Part shown: one piece after another, positions 25,061 to 33,449 of the stretch | Layout: every line of letters begins with the position of its first letter | Position numbering within the stretch: position 1 is the stretch's first letter | Assembly: GCF_001278035.1 (NCBI RefSeq) | Contig: NZ_CP009452.1 | Location: forward strand, 1,769,501-1,833,500 | Source of the DNA: Sphingopyxis sp. 113P3 | GTDB taxonomy: Bacteria; Pseudomonadota; Alphaproteobacteria; Sphingomonadales; Sphingomonadaceae | Reading direction: 5' to 3' | DNA: 64,000 nucleotides | The notes under the pieces: model-generated | What the model was told of the DNA's origin: nothing | Database searches by the model: none | Seen by the model: only the letters and a program-made list of their open reading frames with translations | Program-made: the position numbers and the translations under genes

Positions 25061-25576
25061 ATGGATCGTGCTGAAAAGGCCGAAGCCGTATCTGCGCTGA
25101 ACGCTACGCTGTCGAATGCTGCCTCGGTTGTGATTGTTCGCAACCTTGGTCTTACCGTCGCTCAGTCGACGGTGCTTCGTCAGCAGATGCGCGACGCCGG
25201 GGCGAGCTTCAAGGTCACGAAGAACCGCCTGGCCAAGATCGCGCTCGATGGCACGCCCTACACCGGCATCGGCGACCTGCTGACCGGCCCCACGGCCATT
25301 GCGGCTTCCACCGATGCGGTGGCGGCGGCGAAGGTCGCGGTGGAATTTGCCAAGACCAACGACAAGCTTGAGATCGTCGGTGGCGGCATGGGGGACGTGG
25401 TTCTCGACGTGGAAGGCGTGAAGGCGCTCGCGGCGCTGCCGTCGCTCGACGAACTGCGCGGCAAGCTCGTTGGCCTGCTCCAGGCTCCGGCCACCAAGGT
25501 TGCCCAGATTGCGGCGGCCCCGGCTGGTCAGCTGGCGCGGGTCTTTGGTGCCTATGGCGCCAAGGAAGCGGCATAA
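25061..25576 (+). CDS. rplJ: 50S ribosomal protein L10
   Basis: A 171-residue L7/L12-stalk base protein. The N-terminus [20 protein letters not shown] and the segment [18 protein letters not shown] are family-typical; the C-terminal helix carries the L7/L12 dimers. The ATG at 25061 is decided by family alignment and a GAGTGGAG upstream. L10 commonly represses its own mRNA via the leader. Confidence 0.98.
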   Translation: MDRAEKAEAVSALNATLSNAASVVIVRNLGLTVAQSTVLRQQMRDAGASFKVTKNRLAKIALDGTPYTGIGDLLTGPTAIAASTDAVAAAKVAVEFAKTNDKLEIVGGGMGDVVLDVEGVKALAALPSLDELRGKLVGLLQAPATKVAQIAAAPAGQLARVFGAYGAKEAA

Positions 25577-25633
25577 TTTTTACCTACCCCTAACAATTCA
25601 CCGGGCTTTCCCCGGTTCTGATGGAGAATGAAA

Positions 25634-26011
25634 ATGGCTGATCTTGCTAAGATCGTTGACGACCTGTCGGCGCTGACCGTTCTGGAAGCTGCCGAGCTTT
25701 CGAAGCTGCTCGAAGAAAAGTGGGGCGTTTCGGCCGCCGCTGCCGTGGCGGTTGCCGCTCCGGGCGGTGCGGGTGCTGCTGCTCCCGCCGCTGAAGAGAA
25801 GGACGAGTTCGACGTCATCCTGACGGGCGACGGTGGTCAGAAGATCAACGTCATCAAGGAAGTCCGCGCGATCACCGGCCTGGGTCTTGGCGAAGCCAAG
25901 GCGCTCGTCGAAGGCGCGCCGAAGGCCGTCAAGGAAGGCGTGAACAAGGCCGAAGCCGAAGAGCTGAAGAAGAAGCTCGAAGCGGCCGGCGCGACCGTCG
26001 AACTGAAGTAA
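25634..26011 (+). CDS. rplL: 50S ribosomal protein L7/L12
   Basis: The 125-residue product has the N-terminal dimerisation domain ([20 protein letters not shown]), an Ala/Gly-rich hinge (about 38-55) and the C-terminal factor-binding domain ([20 protein letters not shown]). The ATG at 25634 follows GGAG by 7 bp; the ATG at 25628 overlaps it. A strong terminator follows, and the expected rpoB gene does not. Confidence 0.98.
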   Translation: MADLAKIVDDLSALTVLEAAELSKLLEEKWGVSAAAAVAVAAPGGAGAAAPAAEEKDEFDVILTGDGGQKINVIKEVRAITGLGLGEAKALVEGAPKAVKEGVNKAEAEELKKKLEAAGATVELK

Positions 26012-26061
26012 TTCAGCTCACGGGACGGGGCCGGTTCGCCGGCCCTCGCTTTTCCGACAAG

Positions 26062-26095
26062 AAAAAGGGCGGTGCCACGCGGCGCCGCCCTTTTT
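26062..26095. terminator. Bidirectional terminator after rplL
   Basis: AAAAA, then GGGCGGTGCC / GGCGCCGCCC (one G-U pair) with loop ACGC, then TTTTT (26091-26095). It can serve both rplL and the convergent minus-strand gene. Confidence 0.92.
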
Positions 26096-26113
26096 CATGC
26101 TCTGCTCGCAAAA

Positions 26114-27118
26114 TCAGGGACGATTCCATCCCGGGCGGAGCGCGCCCTTGCGGCCGGGCCCCGCTTCAGGGCGACGGACCTCCTGCTCAAGGGGAGCAGG
26201 CTCGGCGCGCTGCGACACCTCCCAGGCGCTCGCGGGCTTGCGGCGCAGATCCTTCTGGTCCGCGAGCGTGTCCGCATAGGCCTGGCGCTCCTTCTGGTCG
26301 AGGAAGCGCGCACGCTTCATCCGCTTGGAGAGCGTCGCGAAGGGATTGTCGGGCGTTGGGCCCGCCATTGCGAGCGCCTGATGGCGGCCCATGCTACCGT
26401 GCGATGCCGGGAAGGCGGGGATTGCCTGCGGCGCACGAGGCGGGGTACGCTTCGGTGCGACCGGCGGATTATAGGGCATCGCCTCGGCCGCTGCCATCTC
26501 CTCATAGCTCATACCAGGCGCGCTATTTTCACCGCCGCGGCGGCGGCGCGCGAAGGCAAGACCCGCGCCGCCCGCAAGGAGCAGCGCAGCGGCCCCGCCG
26601 ACAAGCTCCCAGGGAAAACCATCGTCCGCGGCGGCGCGCTCATCTGTTGCGAGCGGCGCGGTATCCGCTACCGGCTCGGGCTCGCTCGTCATGGGGACGG
26701 GGAGCGGCTCGGCGGAGGTGTCCGCGGGGGCTGCGGCGCGCGAGGCCTCAGCCGGCGCCGGTGCCGCAGTCCTGGGAGCCGCGGGAGCCGCGCGCTCGCT
26801 GCGCTCCGCCGCGACAGGGCGTTCAGCGCGCTTGGGGACCGGGGCCACCTGGGCTTCGGCCTTGACCGCGGGCTCGGCAGGCGCCGGAAGATCGAGTGGG
26901 ACGCGGATCACGGGCTTGGGCGCCGGCGCAGTCTCCTCGACCGTCGGGGTCGTCGGGGCCGGCGCCGGGGCTGGTACGATGACGGGCGGAGGCGCGGCCA
27001 CGGGCGAGGTCATCGGAACATTGGGGGCGTCCTGCGCAAAGGCGGCAGGAGCGGTGATAGCCAGGAACGCGGCAATCGCGCTCGTGGCGGGACGGGAGAG
27101 GGGATTATTCTTGCTCAT
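26114..27118 (-). CDS. Hypothetical Pro/Ala-rich single-span envelope protein
   Basis: A 334-residue protein I cannot assign to a family. A signal peptide at residues 1-29 (ending AAPAAFA-Q) is followed by about 150 residues rich in Pro, Ala and Glu, then one transmembrane segment (FPWELVGGAAALLLAGGAGL) with a basic RRRR stop, and a cytoplasmic tail of about 120 residues containing NPFATLSKRMKRARFLDQKE. The start at 27118 (MSKNNPLSRP) is favoured over 27175. Downstream terminator is shared with rplL. Extended proline regions suggest a spacer spanning the periplasm. Confidence 0.65.
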   Translation of the reverse strand: MSKNNPLSRPATSAIAAFLAITAPAAFAQDAPNVPMTSPVAAPPPVIVPAPAPAPTTPTVEETAPAPKPVIRVPLDLPAPAEPAVKAEAQVAPVPKRAERPVAAERSERAAPAAPRTAAPAPAEASRAAAPADTSAEPLPVPMTSEPEPVADTAPLATDERAAADDGFPWELVGGAAALLLAGGAGLAFARRRRGGENSAPGMSYEEMAAAEAMPYNPPVAPKRTPPRAPQAIPAFPASHGSMGRHQALAMAGPTPDNPFATLSKRMKRARFLDQKERQAYADTLADQKDLRRKPASAWEVSQRAEPAPLEQEVRRPEAGPGRKGALRPGWNRP

Positions 27119-27324
27119 AGTGAAGGAGAAACGGGCAGCGCGCCCAAAGCGCTGCTCAAAACCTGCAGATTTCACGATGAGCGGTGGCTACCGGACGGCA
27201 TGATGAAGAAATGCGCCGTCGCAAAAGCTCGCGAGGGGGCGCTTTTGCGAAGTGGGCCGCTCCGCAGGCTCGGTTTAGAGCCCGGGTCGGGGATAGCCGG
27301 GCCCTGGGGAAGGACCGGCCAGCA

Positions 27325-28764
27325 TCAGTCGGCCACCCAATTGCCGTGAAAGCCGGGCGGGACCCGGTGTGGAAGGTGAACGATGGCTTGCGGTGGTCCC
27401 GTAAAATCGTCGGCGTTGAGGATCACCAGGTCCGTCGTTTCATCGTTCATGTCGACGACGAGTCCAATCAGCCAGCCATCATCTTCGGCGCCTTCGGCCG
27501 CGCGCGGGACGAAGACAAATTCGCCGGGGTGGCGCCCGGGGCCGAAGTCGCGGGTGTCGGTGACGCCCCGGTCGAGGTCGTGGCGGAAAAGCCGCGTGTC
27601 GGCGATTTCGAGCTCGCCCGGCCCATCGGGGAGGGCGACACTGTAGATATAGCGATAGGGACGCGTCGTGCGCCGTTCGTCGTAACGGGGGAACTCCTGG
27701 TTATGATCGTGGATGACGGTGCGGGTGGTCACTCCTTGGACGGGATCGATCGTCCAGCGCTCCATGCGCGAGCGCGGGCTGTCGGGACCGCGTTTCGATT
27801 CGGCGAACATCGTCTCATGCGCTGCGACATCGACGATCACCTTGCCGTCCCCCGTTTCAAAAGCATTGGCGGGATGAAAGACGTAGCAGGGTTCAACCGG
27901 TACCCATATGACCTCGCTTCCCGCGCCCGTCCGGGGGAGAAGGCCGACGCGTGCGGGATGCGCCGGGTTCCATGCATAGGGGAAGCGGTAACCTGCGAGC
28001 AGCGACTTCATCGAGAAGGTCACGGGCAGATCGAAGACGAGGACATGGTTTTCGGTGATCGCGCAGTCGTGGATCGAGGGACCATCGGCGACTGCAATGG
28101 CTTCCTCGCGGATGACATGCGCCTCGGCATCGAGGACGACGTGCCAGACGGTGTTCAGCTGGTCGCCCTGATAGGTGATCGCGTGGGTTTCGTTCGTGAA
28201 GGGATCGTGGTGGGGGTGGGCGGTATAGGGGCCCGCGAGCGTCGCATCGAAAGGATTGTGCGCGATGGTGTCGAGCGTCTCCGACAGTTCAACGGGCTTG
28301 CCGCCTGCCTCGACGATCGCAAAGGTGCGCCCTGCGAGGCCGACGACATTGGTGTTGGGCGCATCGGATCCCTCGGTGCGCGGGCCGGGAGGGATCTCCT
28401 CGCCGAGCTTTGCGCACGCCTCCGCGCCGCGCACCCAGCGATTGCGATACCAGCGCGCGGCGCCGCCCTCGATGCGGATGCCGTGGACCATGCCGGCGCC
28501 GGTGAACCAGTGATAGCTTGCCGGGTCGGGGGGGAGAGCCGGGTTGGGGCCATTGCGCAGATAGCGGCCCGAGAGCGCCGCGGGGATTTCGCCCTCGACC
28601 CGCAATTCCTCGAGCGTCATCTCCTCCTCCATCGGCCGATGGATGCCGGTGAGATAGGGATGGGCGTCGACCGGGCGCGGGAGGCGCTTTCGGTTAAAGC
28701 CTGCGACCTTGCCGATGCCTTTGGTGACCGCGCTGCGGATCAGGGTTTCGACGTTGCTGGCCAT
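27325..28764 (-). CDS. Carotenoid cleavage/RPE65-family oxygenase
   Basis: A 479-residue non-haem iron dioxygenase of the carotenoid/lignostilbene oxygenase family. The four iron-binding histidines are visible in TAHPHHDPFT, SIHDCAITENHVLVFD, CYVFHPANAFE and, near the end, PGFHGNWVAD. Start MASNVETLIRSAV at 28764. In sphingomonads relatives cleave carotenoids or lignin-derived stilbenes; sequence does not decide which. It is divergent from a TetR regulator, 81 bp apart, so control by that regulator is likely. Confidence 0.9.
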   Translation of the reverse strand: MASNVETLIRSAVTKGIGKVAGFNRKRLPRPVDAHPYLTGIHRPMEEEMTLEELRVEGEIPAALSGRYLRNGPNPALPPDPASYHWFTGAGMVHGIRIEGGAARWYRNRWVRGAEACAKLGEEIPPGPRTEGSDAPNTNVVGLAGRTFAIVEAGGKPVELSETLDTIAHNPFDATLAGPYTAHPHHDPFTNETHAITYQGDQLNTVWHVVLDAEAHVIREEAIAVADGPSIHDCAITENHVLVFDLPVTFSMKSLLAGYRFPYAWNPAHPARVGLLPRTGAGSEVIWVPVEPCYVFHPANAFETGDGKVIVDVAAHETMFAESKRGPDSPRSRMERWTIDPVQGVTTRTVIHDHNQEFPRYDERRTTRPYRYIYSVALPDGPGELEIADTRLFRHDLDRGVTDTRDFGPGRHPGEFVFVPRAAEGAEDDGWLIGLVVDMNDETTDLVILNADDFTGPPQAIVHLPHRVPPGFHGNWVAD

Positions 28765-28828
28765 GGCACTTCTCCTTAAGCCCGAGGTTGGCGGTGCCGC
28801 GATGCGTGGGTTGCGGAACCGACTCGCT

Positions 28829-28847
28829 ATGTTTACAGTGGAAACAT
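28829..28847. promoter_or_regulatory. TetR operator candidate overlapping the regulator start
   Basis: ATGTTT and AAACAT flank a 7-bp centre (28829-28847), overlapping the tetR ATG at 28846. A related ACAGTG..AACAT unit recurs at 28864-28876 inside the gene; the motif ACAGTGNNAACAT appears twice. Position suits autorepression and control of the divergent oxygenase. Confidence 0.5.
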
Positions 28848-29457
28848 GATGGCAAGCAAAGATAACAGTGTCAACATAAAAGATGCGCCTGCGAAGCCCG
28901 CGCGCAGCTATCATCATGGTGATTTGCGCGCGGCGGTGATTGCGGCGGGGCTGAAGCGGCTCGGCGAGGGCGATGCGGGCGAGCTCGGGCTGCGCGCGCT
29001 GGCGCGCGACGTCGGGGTGAGCGCGACCGCGCTCTATCGGCATTTTCCCGACAAGGAGGCGCTGCTCGACGCGCTCGCCGACGAAGGACTGCGGCGGCTT
29101 GGCGCCCTCCAGGCGCAAGCCTGGCTGAAGGCCGGCGGCGGGCGCGCGGGGTTCAAGGCGACCGGCATCGCCTATGTCCGCTTCGCGCACGACGAGCCTG
29201 CGCTCTTCCGTTTGAGCTTCACGCGCCAGATGCCCGAGCGCAAGGGCGAGGAGGAGGGCGACGGCGGCGAGGTCGCCTACAATCTCTTGCGCGCTGGCGT
29301 GGGCGAGGTGTTCCCCGCGGAATCGGTCGACACCGCCGCCCTGCACGCCTGGGCGCTCGTTCACGGCCTTGCGATGCTGATCCTTGATCGGCGCGTCGCA
29401 TGGGACGAGGACATGGTCGCGCGCGTCGTGGGGCTGACCTTCGGCGGGGTCGATTGA
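28846..29457 (+). CDS. TetR-family transcriptional regulator
   Basis: A 203-residue one-component repressor. The N-terminal DNA-binding domain is clear: SYHHGDLRAAVIAAGLKRL then LRALARDVGVSATALYRHFP and DKEALLDALADEG. The ligand domain contains HAWALVHGLAMLILD, common in this subfamily. The ATG at 28846 has no Shine-Dalgarno and lies inside the operator, so translation may be near-leaderless; the next ATG at 28849 is equivalent. Adjacent divergent carotenoid oxygenase is the probable target. Confidence 0.93.
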   Translation: MMASKDNSVNIKDAPAKPARSYHHGDLRAAVIAAGLKRLGEGDAGELGLRALARDVGVSATALYRHFPDKEALLDALADEGLRRLGALQAQAWLKAGGGRAGFKATGIAYVRFAHDEPALFRLSFTRQMPERKGEEEGDGGEVAYNLLRAGVGEVFPAESVDTAALHAWALVHGLAMLILDRRVAWDEDMVARVVGLTFGGVD

Positions 29458-29783
29458 CGGGCCGAGCGGATCGGCGGTGCGGGCGCGTCACCTTTCCCTC
29501 CAAGCTGATAGTTTCTTCGCGTCGGGCGAGAGGAAGGTGGTGTATTTCTGTTTTGGGCCCTGCTGTTCGCGGCAGCGCCGGCGGGGGCCGCGCGGGACAA
29601 CAGCATTTTAGTAGGCGAGGCGGTCGTAACGGGGCAGCGTGCCTCGGCAGACTTTCAGCTTTGCCCGAAGGTCGACTGACTAGCCTGTGCCGGTCCTTGC
29701 TCGCCATGGCTGACGCTATAGGTTGAACCGCGGCGCAATTCTCCTATATATGATGTCGGTAAGGTCGTATTTTGGCAATCAGA
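29458..29783. other. 326-bp gap before the AbiEi-like gene
   Basis: No supported gene. A TATATAT stretch near 29743-29751 may be part of a promoter for the next gene. A plus-strand frame (29400-29726) covers the region but has no recognisable content. Confidence 0.4.
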
Positions 29784-30377
29784 ATGACATCGCTCACATC
29801 GCAGATCATGGATCGTTTGAACAGCGGCCGCGAGCTTCGGCGAGCGGAGCTTAGGTTGAATGCGGCCGACGATTCCGTCGGACGTGTCCTCCGTAAGCTC
29901 GTCGCCGAGAAGAAAATCGTGCGGGTGGGGCGCGGCCGTTATCGTAAGGTCGGCAACAAATCTTCGCCGCCCGCCAAAACGATCGCCGAAGCTGTCGCGG
30001 CCAAAATCCGGCGATCTAAGCGCAATGTTTTTCTGCGCAAGGATTTCGAAAAGCTGGGCAGTTATGACGCCGTCGGGCGCGCGCTACGACGCGCCGAGGC
30101 GTCGGGTATTGTCGTTCAGATCGGTTACGGTCTGTATGCGAAGGCTGAGCGCTCGACGTTTACCGGGCGCGCGGCGCCCGTCATCGGGATCAGACGGTTG
30201 GCAAGCGAAGCGCTCGCGCGGCTGGGTAAGAGGACAGCCGCCTCCTCATTCGACGACGCCTATAATCGCGGTCGCTCGACGCAGGTGCCGACGGGCCGAA
30301 CGATCCAGGTGAAGGACCGTGTTCGCCGGCGGATCGGCTACGACGGCAAATATGTCATTCTCGAACGCGCCGGCTGA
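29784..30377 (+). CDS. DUF6088/AbiEi-antitoxin-like winged-helix protein
   Basis: A 197-residue basic protein with two winged-helix-like repeats. The first (about residues 1-55: SLTSQIMDRLNSGRELRR... VGRVLRKLVAEKKIVRVGRG) ends in an RGRYRKVG wing and the second (about 75-125: FLRKDFEKLGSYDAVGRALR ... GIVVQIGYGLYAKA) in GYGLYAK. This is the layout of DUF6088/AbiEi type IV antitoxin domains. The expected AbiEii-type nucleotidyltransferase toxin is not found; the following frame is short and has no start. The ATG at 29784 is chosen; ATG at 29808 or TTG at 29772 are alternatives. Confidence 0.65.
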   Translation: MTSLTSQIMDRLNSGRELRRAELRLNAADDSVGRVLRKLVAEKKIVRVGRGRYRKVGNKSSPPAKTIAEAVAAKIRRSKRNVFLRKDFEKLGSYDAVGRALRRAEASGIVVQIGYGLYAKAERSTFTGRAAPVIGIRRLASEALARLGKRTAASSFDDAYNRGRSTQVPTGRTIQVKDRVRRRIGYDGKYVILERAG

Positions 30378-30596
30378 AAGCGAGGCCGCATCACGCTGAC
30401 GATCGTCAATCCTGATCAGTATCGCGATCAGATCATCAAGCTGATAGCGGCGGAAGCGCTGAAGAGTGCGGCGGCATTCGCACCCGGTTATGGGGTCGAG
30501 GTTGCAGGGCTCAGCGAGCAGTTGATCTGGGCGCAGGCGAGCGCGACCGAGGTATTTCTCTACATCCCATATCGCTTTACGATAAGGCCCAAGTAA
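30378..30596 (+). pseudogene. Coding-like 72-codon stretch without a standard start
   Basis: Directly after, and in frame with, the stop of the AbiEi-like gene, 72 sense codons run to a TAA at 30594-30596 with protein-like composition (ITLTIVNPDQYRDQIIKLIA; ASATEVFLYIPYRFTIRPK). No ATG or GTG is in frame; the first candidate is CTG at 30396. It may be the tail of a degraded partner gene, a CTG-started small protein, or chance. I do not recognise it. Confidence 0.3.
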
Positions 30597-30625
30597 AAGG
30601 GCCCACCGGTGTGGCCGGTGAGCCC
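30595..30625 (-). terminator. Rho-independent terminator of the pspC unit
   Basis: Read on the minus strand: GGGCTCACCGG, loop CCACA, CCGGTGGGCCC (one G-U pair), then TTTT. An 11-bp stem with U-tract, 63 bp past the pspC stop. Confidence 0.9.
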
Positions 30626-30687
30626 CTGGTCCTTGGGAATGTGCGGGCCGGTAGAGCAGCGCCGTGAGGGCGACCGGCCCGGTGCTG

Positions 30688-30867
30688 CTAGGGCGCGAGG
30701 ATCGCGACGGTGAGGTAGAGCAGCAGCGGCAGGCCGAAGCCCAGCAAAGTCAGCGCCACAAAGGCGACGCGCGTCCACAAGACGTCGAAGCCGAAGTTGT
30801 CGGCCATCCCGGCGCAGACGCCGAAGACCATTCCATTGCGACGGTTCTTGCGAAAACCCTGTTTCAT
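30688..30867 (-). CDS. PspC-domain micro-protein
   Basis: A 59-residue protein on the minus strand, easily missed by length cut-offs. It reads KQGFRKNRRNGMVFGVCAGM then ADNFGFDVLWTRVAFVAL and a hydrophobic end LLGFGLPLLLYLTVAILAP. This is the PspC core (GVCAG-A-FG-D-WTRV plus transmembrane helix) without the usual extensions. PspC proteins are inner-membrane parts of phage-shock/envelope-stress responses. Start ATG at 30867 is preceded by GAAAGGAAAG. Together with the 42-residue ORF upstream and the terminator downstream it makes a compact unit. Confidence 0.85.
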   Translation of the reverse strand: MKQGFRKNRRNGMVFGVCAGMADNFGFDVLWTRVAFVALTLLGFGLPLLLYLTVAILAP

Positions 30868-30924
30868 TTCTTTCCTTTCGATCCCGGCGCGAGCACCGGC
30901 GTCATTGTGCGAACCGGCCGCTGG

Positions 30925-31053
30925 TCAGATGACCAGACGGCCGAATTCGGCAGCATTCGGGCCGACAGCGGCCAGGAACATCAGCGAGCAGTAGAGCGAA
31001 GCAACCGCGGCGATCGCGTAGCTTTTGAGCGATTCGGAGTTGAAGTGAGCCAT
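30925..31053 (-). CDS. 42-residue hypothetical membrane micro-protein
   Basis: The minus strand reads MAHFNSESLKSYAIAAVASL followed by YCSLMFLAAVGPNAAEFGRLVI and a stop. A single hydrophobic helix (about residues 12-32) follows a polar N-terminus. An AAAGGA lies about 9 bp before the ATG at 31053. It sits 57 bp upstream of the pspC micro-protein on the same strand and is probably co-transcribed. No known function. Confidence 0.7.
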   Translation of the reverse strand: MAHFNSESLKSYAIAAVASLYCSLMFLAAVGPNAAEFGRLVI

Positions 31054-31369
31054 TTTGAAATCCTTTCTTTTCCTCCCATCCGGACCATCCGGCTGGATGC
31101 CAACACTAATGCAGGAGGCGTGCCAATTTCATTCAGCCCCAGTTAACCGCCGTTTTTTGGGCTTTGAAATATAATTACGTTGTGATTTTTGCGGTGTGAT
31201 GGGGAAAATTGCCGATGAGAGGAAATTTTTGCGGAAACCTCTTGGCCTCGGCCCTCTCGCGCGCTCGATAGGCGCATCGCAGCCTCGGCGTTGCGCGCGG
31301 CCGGGATGAAGGCATCGGCGCGAATGAGGGATTTCCCTCGGCGGCGGAAATATCCTAGGCGCTCTTACG
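31054..31369. other. 316-bp gap between the micro-protein and recF
   Basis: AT-rich in 31138-31240, unlike its surroundings. It should hold the divergent promoters of recF and the micro-protein unit. I saw no convincing DnaA boxes (TTATCCACA-type), so an origin is not supported despite recF. Confidence 0.4.
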
Positions 31370-32479
31370 ATGACGCTCACTCGCCTCTCGCTCACGGATT
31401 TTCGCAATCATGCGGGCGCCGACATGAGCGCCGGGCCGGGGCTAGTCGCGCTCCACGGCGACAATGGCGCGGGGAAAACGAATATCCTCGAGGCGATTTC
31501 ACTCCTGGCGCCCGGTCGCGGGCTCAGGCGCGCGCCGCTTGCCGAGATGGTGCGTGACGGCGCGAGCGGGGGGTTTGCAGTATTCGCCGAGGTCCTCGCA
31601 GGCGAAGGGCTCGCCCCGGTCGCGCTCGGCACCGGGATCGAACCCGCGCATCCGGGGCGCCGGCTCGTGCGGATCAACGGGAGCGCGGCGGCTGCCACCG
31701 CGCTCGGCGAATGGCTCGCCGTGCTCTGGCTCACCCCAGCGATGGACCGGCTGTTCGTTGAGACCGCGGGGAACCGGCGGCGCTTCCTCGACCGGCTCGT
31801 TCTCGCACTCGACCCGCGACAGGCGCAGCATGGCAACCGCTATGAGGCGGCGCTGCGCGCGCGCGGCAAGCTGCTCGCCGATCCCGCGGGCGCCGACGCG
31901 CGGTGGCTCGCGAGCCTCGAGGCGCAGCTCGCCGAGCATGGCGCGGCTATCGATGCTGCACGGCAGCGCACGCTGGCAGCGCTTTCCGCCGAGCTCGCGC
32001 AGCAACCTGATGCCCCCTTTGCGCGGCCCCTCCTCACGCTCGTCGGCGGCGACGGGACGATGCGCGCCGGGCCGTGGAGCGAGGAGGCCTTGCGCGATCT
32101 ATTCGCCGAGCGACGCCGGGTCGACGCGGCGGCAGGCCGCGCGACCGCCGGGCCGCACCGCGATGACCTCGCCGCGGTCCATGCCGCGAGCGGACGCGCG
32201 GCGGCGCGCTGCTCGACCGGCGAGCAGAAAGCGATGCTGCTCTCGCTCGTCCTCGCGCACAGCGACAGCGTTGCGCGCGCGCGCGGGCATCGGCCCGTGG
32301 TGCTCCTCGACGAGGTGGCGGCGCATCTCGACCCCTCACGCCGAGCGGCGCTCTATGAGCGGCTCGCAGGGCAGGGCGGACAGGCGTGGCTGACGGGCAC
32401 CGAGGCGGCGCTGTTCGAGGATATGCCAGGGTCGGTGAGGCGGTTCCGGATTGCCGGGGGGCGGATTTCGGCGGGGTAG
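31370..32479 (+). CDS. recF: DNA replication and repair protein RecF
   Basis: An SMC-like ATPase that helps RecOR load RecA at gaps. The 369-residue product has the RecF N-terminus ([13 protein letters not shown]), Walker [10 protein letters not shown] (about residues 29-37), the signature-like [16 protein letters not shown] region and Walker [13 protein letters not shown] near residue 310. It is not next to dnaN or gyrB, as is common in Alphaproteobacteria outside the Rhizobiales pattern. Confidence 0.96.
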   Translation: MTLTRLSLTDFRNHAGADMSAGPGLVALHGDNGAGKTNILEAISLLAPGRGLRRAPLAEMVRDGASGGFAVFAEVLAGEGLAPVALGTGIEPAHPGRRLVRINGSAAAATALGEWLAVLWLTPAMDRLFVETAGNRRRFLDRLVLALDPRQAQHGNRYEAALRARGKLLADPAGADARWLASLEAQLAEHGAAIDAARQRTLAALSAELAQQPDAPFARPLLTLVGGDGTMRAGPWSEEALRDLFAERRRVDAAAGRATAGPHRDDLAAVHAASGRAAARCSTGEQKAMLLSLVLAHSDSVARARGHRPVVLLDEVAAHLDPSRRAALYERLAGQGGQAWLTGTEAALFEDMPGSVRRFRIAGGRISAG

Positions 32480-32535
32480 GCGAGCGATTGGTCCCGCAAT
32501 ATACTGCGGCCCATCGTGCAATGCGGGAGAGAGAA

Positions 32536-32883
32536 ATGCGCCTAAGCTCGGCCCTGCTGATAGGAGCCATGCTTTTCAGCGACGCTGCCGCCAAGCAGCC
32601 CGCGGCGGACACTCGCGATGTCGAAGTTTTGGGACGGCTTGAGAATCTGTATGATTATGAGCCGACGAACCTTCCCGACGACCTGCTGGGCCACGGCCGG
32701 ATGACAGCGAAATTTTATGTGGCGCGAGTCTTGCGCGGTCCGCGGCTTCCGCCTGTGGTCACCGTGCAGTATTTCGGGCACACTTTCATCAAGAACGGAA
32801 GAATGCGCCTGAAGCTACGGCGCGATGGCGATATTTACCTTGTCTGTGCCACCACTGGGAGCGTCGGGTTTCAATGCCCTTGA
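32536..32883 (+). CDS. Hypothetical secreted protein
   Basis: A 115-residue protein with a signal peptide (RLSSALLIGAMLFSDAAA, cleavage about residue 19) and a mature part of about 95 residues with beta-rich character (GHGRMTAKFYVARVLRGPRL, VTVQYFGHTFIKNGRMRLKL). Two cysteines near the end (VCATTGSVGFQCP) could form a disulphide. No family recognised. The ATG at 32536 has GGGAGAGAG upstream; an ATG at 32521 is in frame. Confidence 0.6.
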   Translation: MRLSSALLIGAMLFSDAAAKQPAADTRDVEVLGRLENLYDYEPTNLPDDLLGHGRMTAKFYVARVLRGPRLPPVVTVQYFGHTFIKNGRMRLKLRRDGDIYLVCATTGSVGFQCP

Positions 32884-32896
32884 TACAGGCGACCGA

Positions 32897-33241
32897 CTAA
32901 AGAATCTCCCGCACCAGATCCTGCGGGCGGCAGAAGCGGACGCCCTTGTCGGTCTCGACAAACGGGCGATTCACATAGGCGGGATTGGCGACCATCGCGG
33001 CGATGATCTCGTCCTCGCTCGCATCTGCAAGGCCGCGCTCTTCGGCGTCGGTACCGCGAAGGCGGAGCGCCTCCCTAGCGGTAAGGCCGGAGTCCCTAAA
33101 AATCTGCCGCAGCTTGTCGGCGGTGTAAGGGGTCTTGAGATATTCGACGACGGTCACCTCGACGCCCGGCGTTTCTTCGAGGATTGCGAGCGTCTTGCGC
33201 GAGGTGCCGCAAGCGGGATTGTGCCAGATAGTCGCTTTCAT
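32897..33241 (-). CDS. arsC: ArsC-family arsenate reductase (glutaredoxin type)
   Basis: The 114-residue product has HNPACGTSRKTL with the catalytic cysteine at residue 11, and the ArsC core VEYLKTPYTADKLRQIF and NRPFVETDKGVRFCRP. Family members reduce arsenate using glutathione/glutaredoxin; close paralogues (YfgD, Spx-like) have other roles, so arsenate specificity is inferred. No arsB or arsR neighbours, which lowers the case for an ars operon. Confidence 0.88.
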   Translation of the reverse strand: MKATIWHNPACGTSRKTLAILEETPGVEVTVVEYLKTPYTADKLRQIFRDSGLTAREALRLRGTDAEERGLADASEDEIIAAMVANPAYVNRPFVETDKGVRFCRPQDLVREIL

Positions 33242-33449
33242 GTGGACGCTCTATCGTTCCGTCACGGGCGGGGCAAGGGCCGGGCCGGTATGCCGTCCGC
33301 CCATGTAAACCCGTTGTTCATGGCGATTATGGCACAACACCCCGTATGACGAAGAAGATGTGTCTTGCCTTTTTAGGGCAAGTTGCGGCTATTCTCCCGA
33401 CGAAGGACCGCCAGAGGCGGCATGCGGGGTTGGGTTGCAAGTGAAGAAG

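Noticed and set aside
31054..31369. Replication origin near recF
   Set aside because: AT-rich but without DnaA-box clusters; dnaA, dnaN and gyrB are absent.
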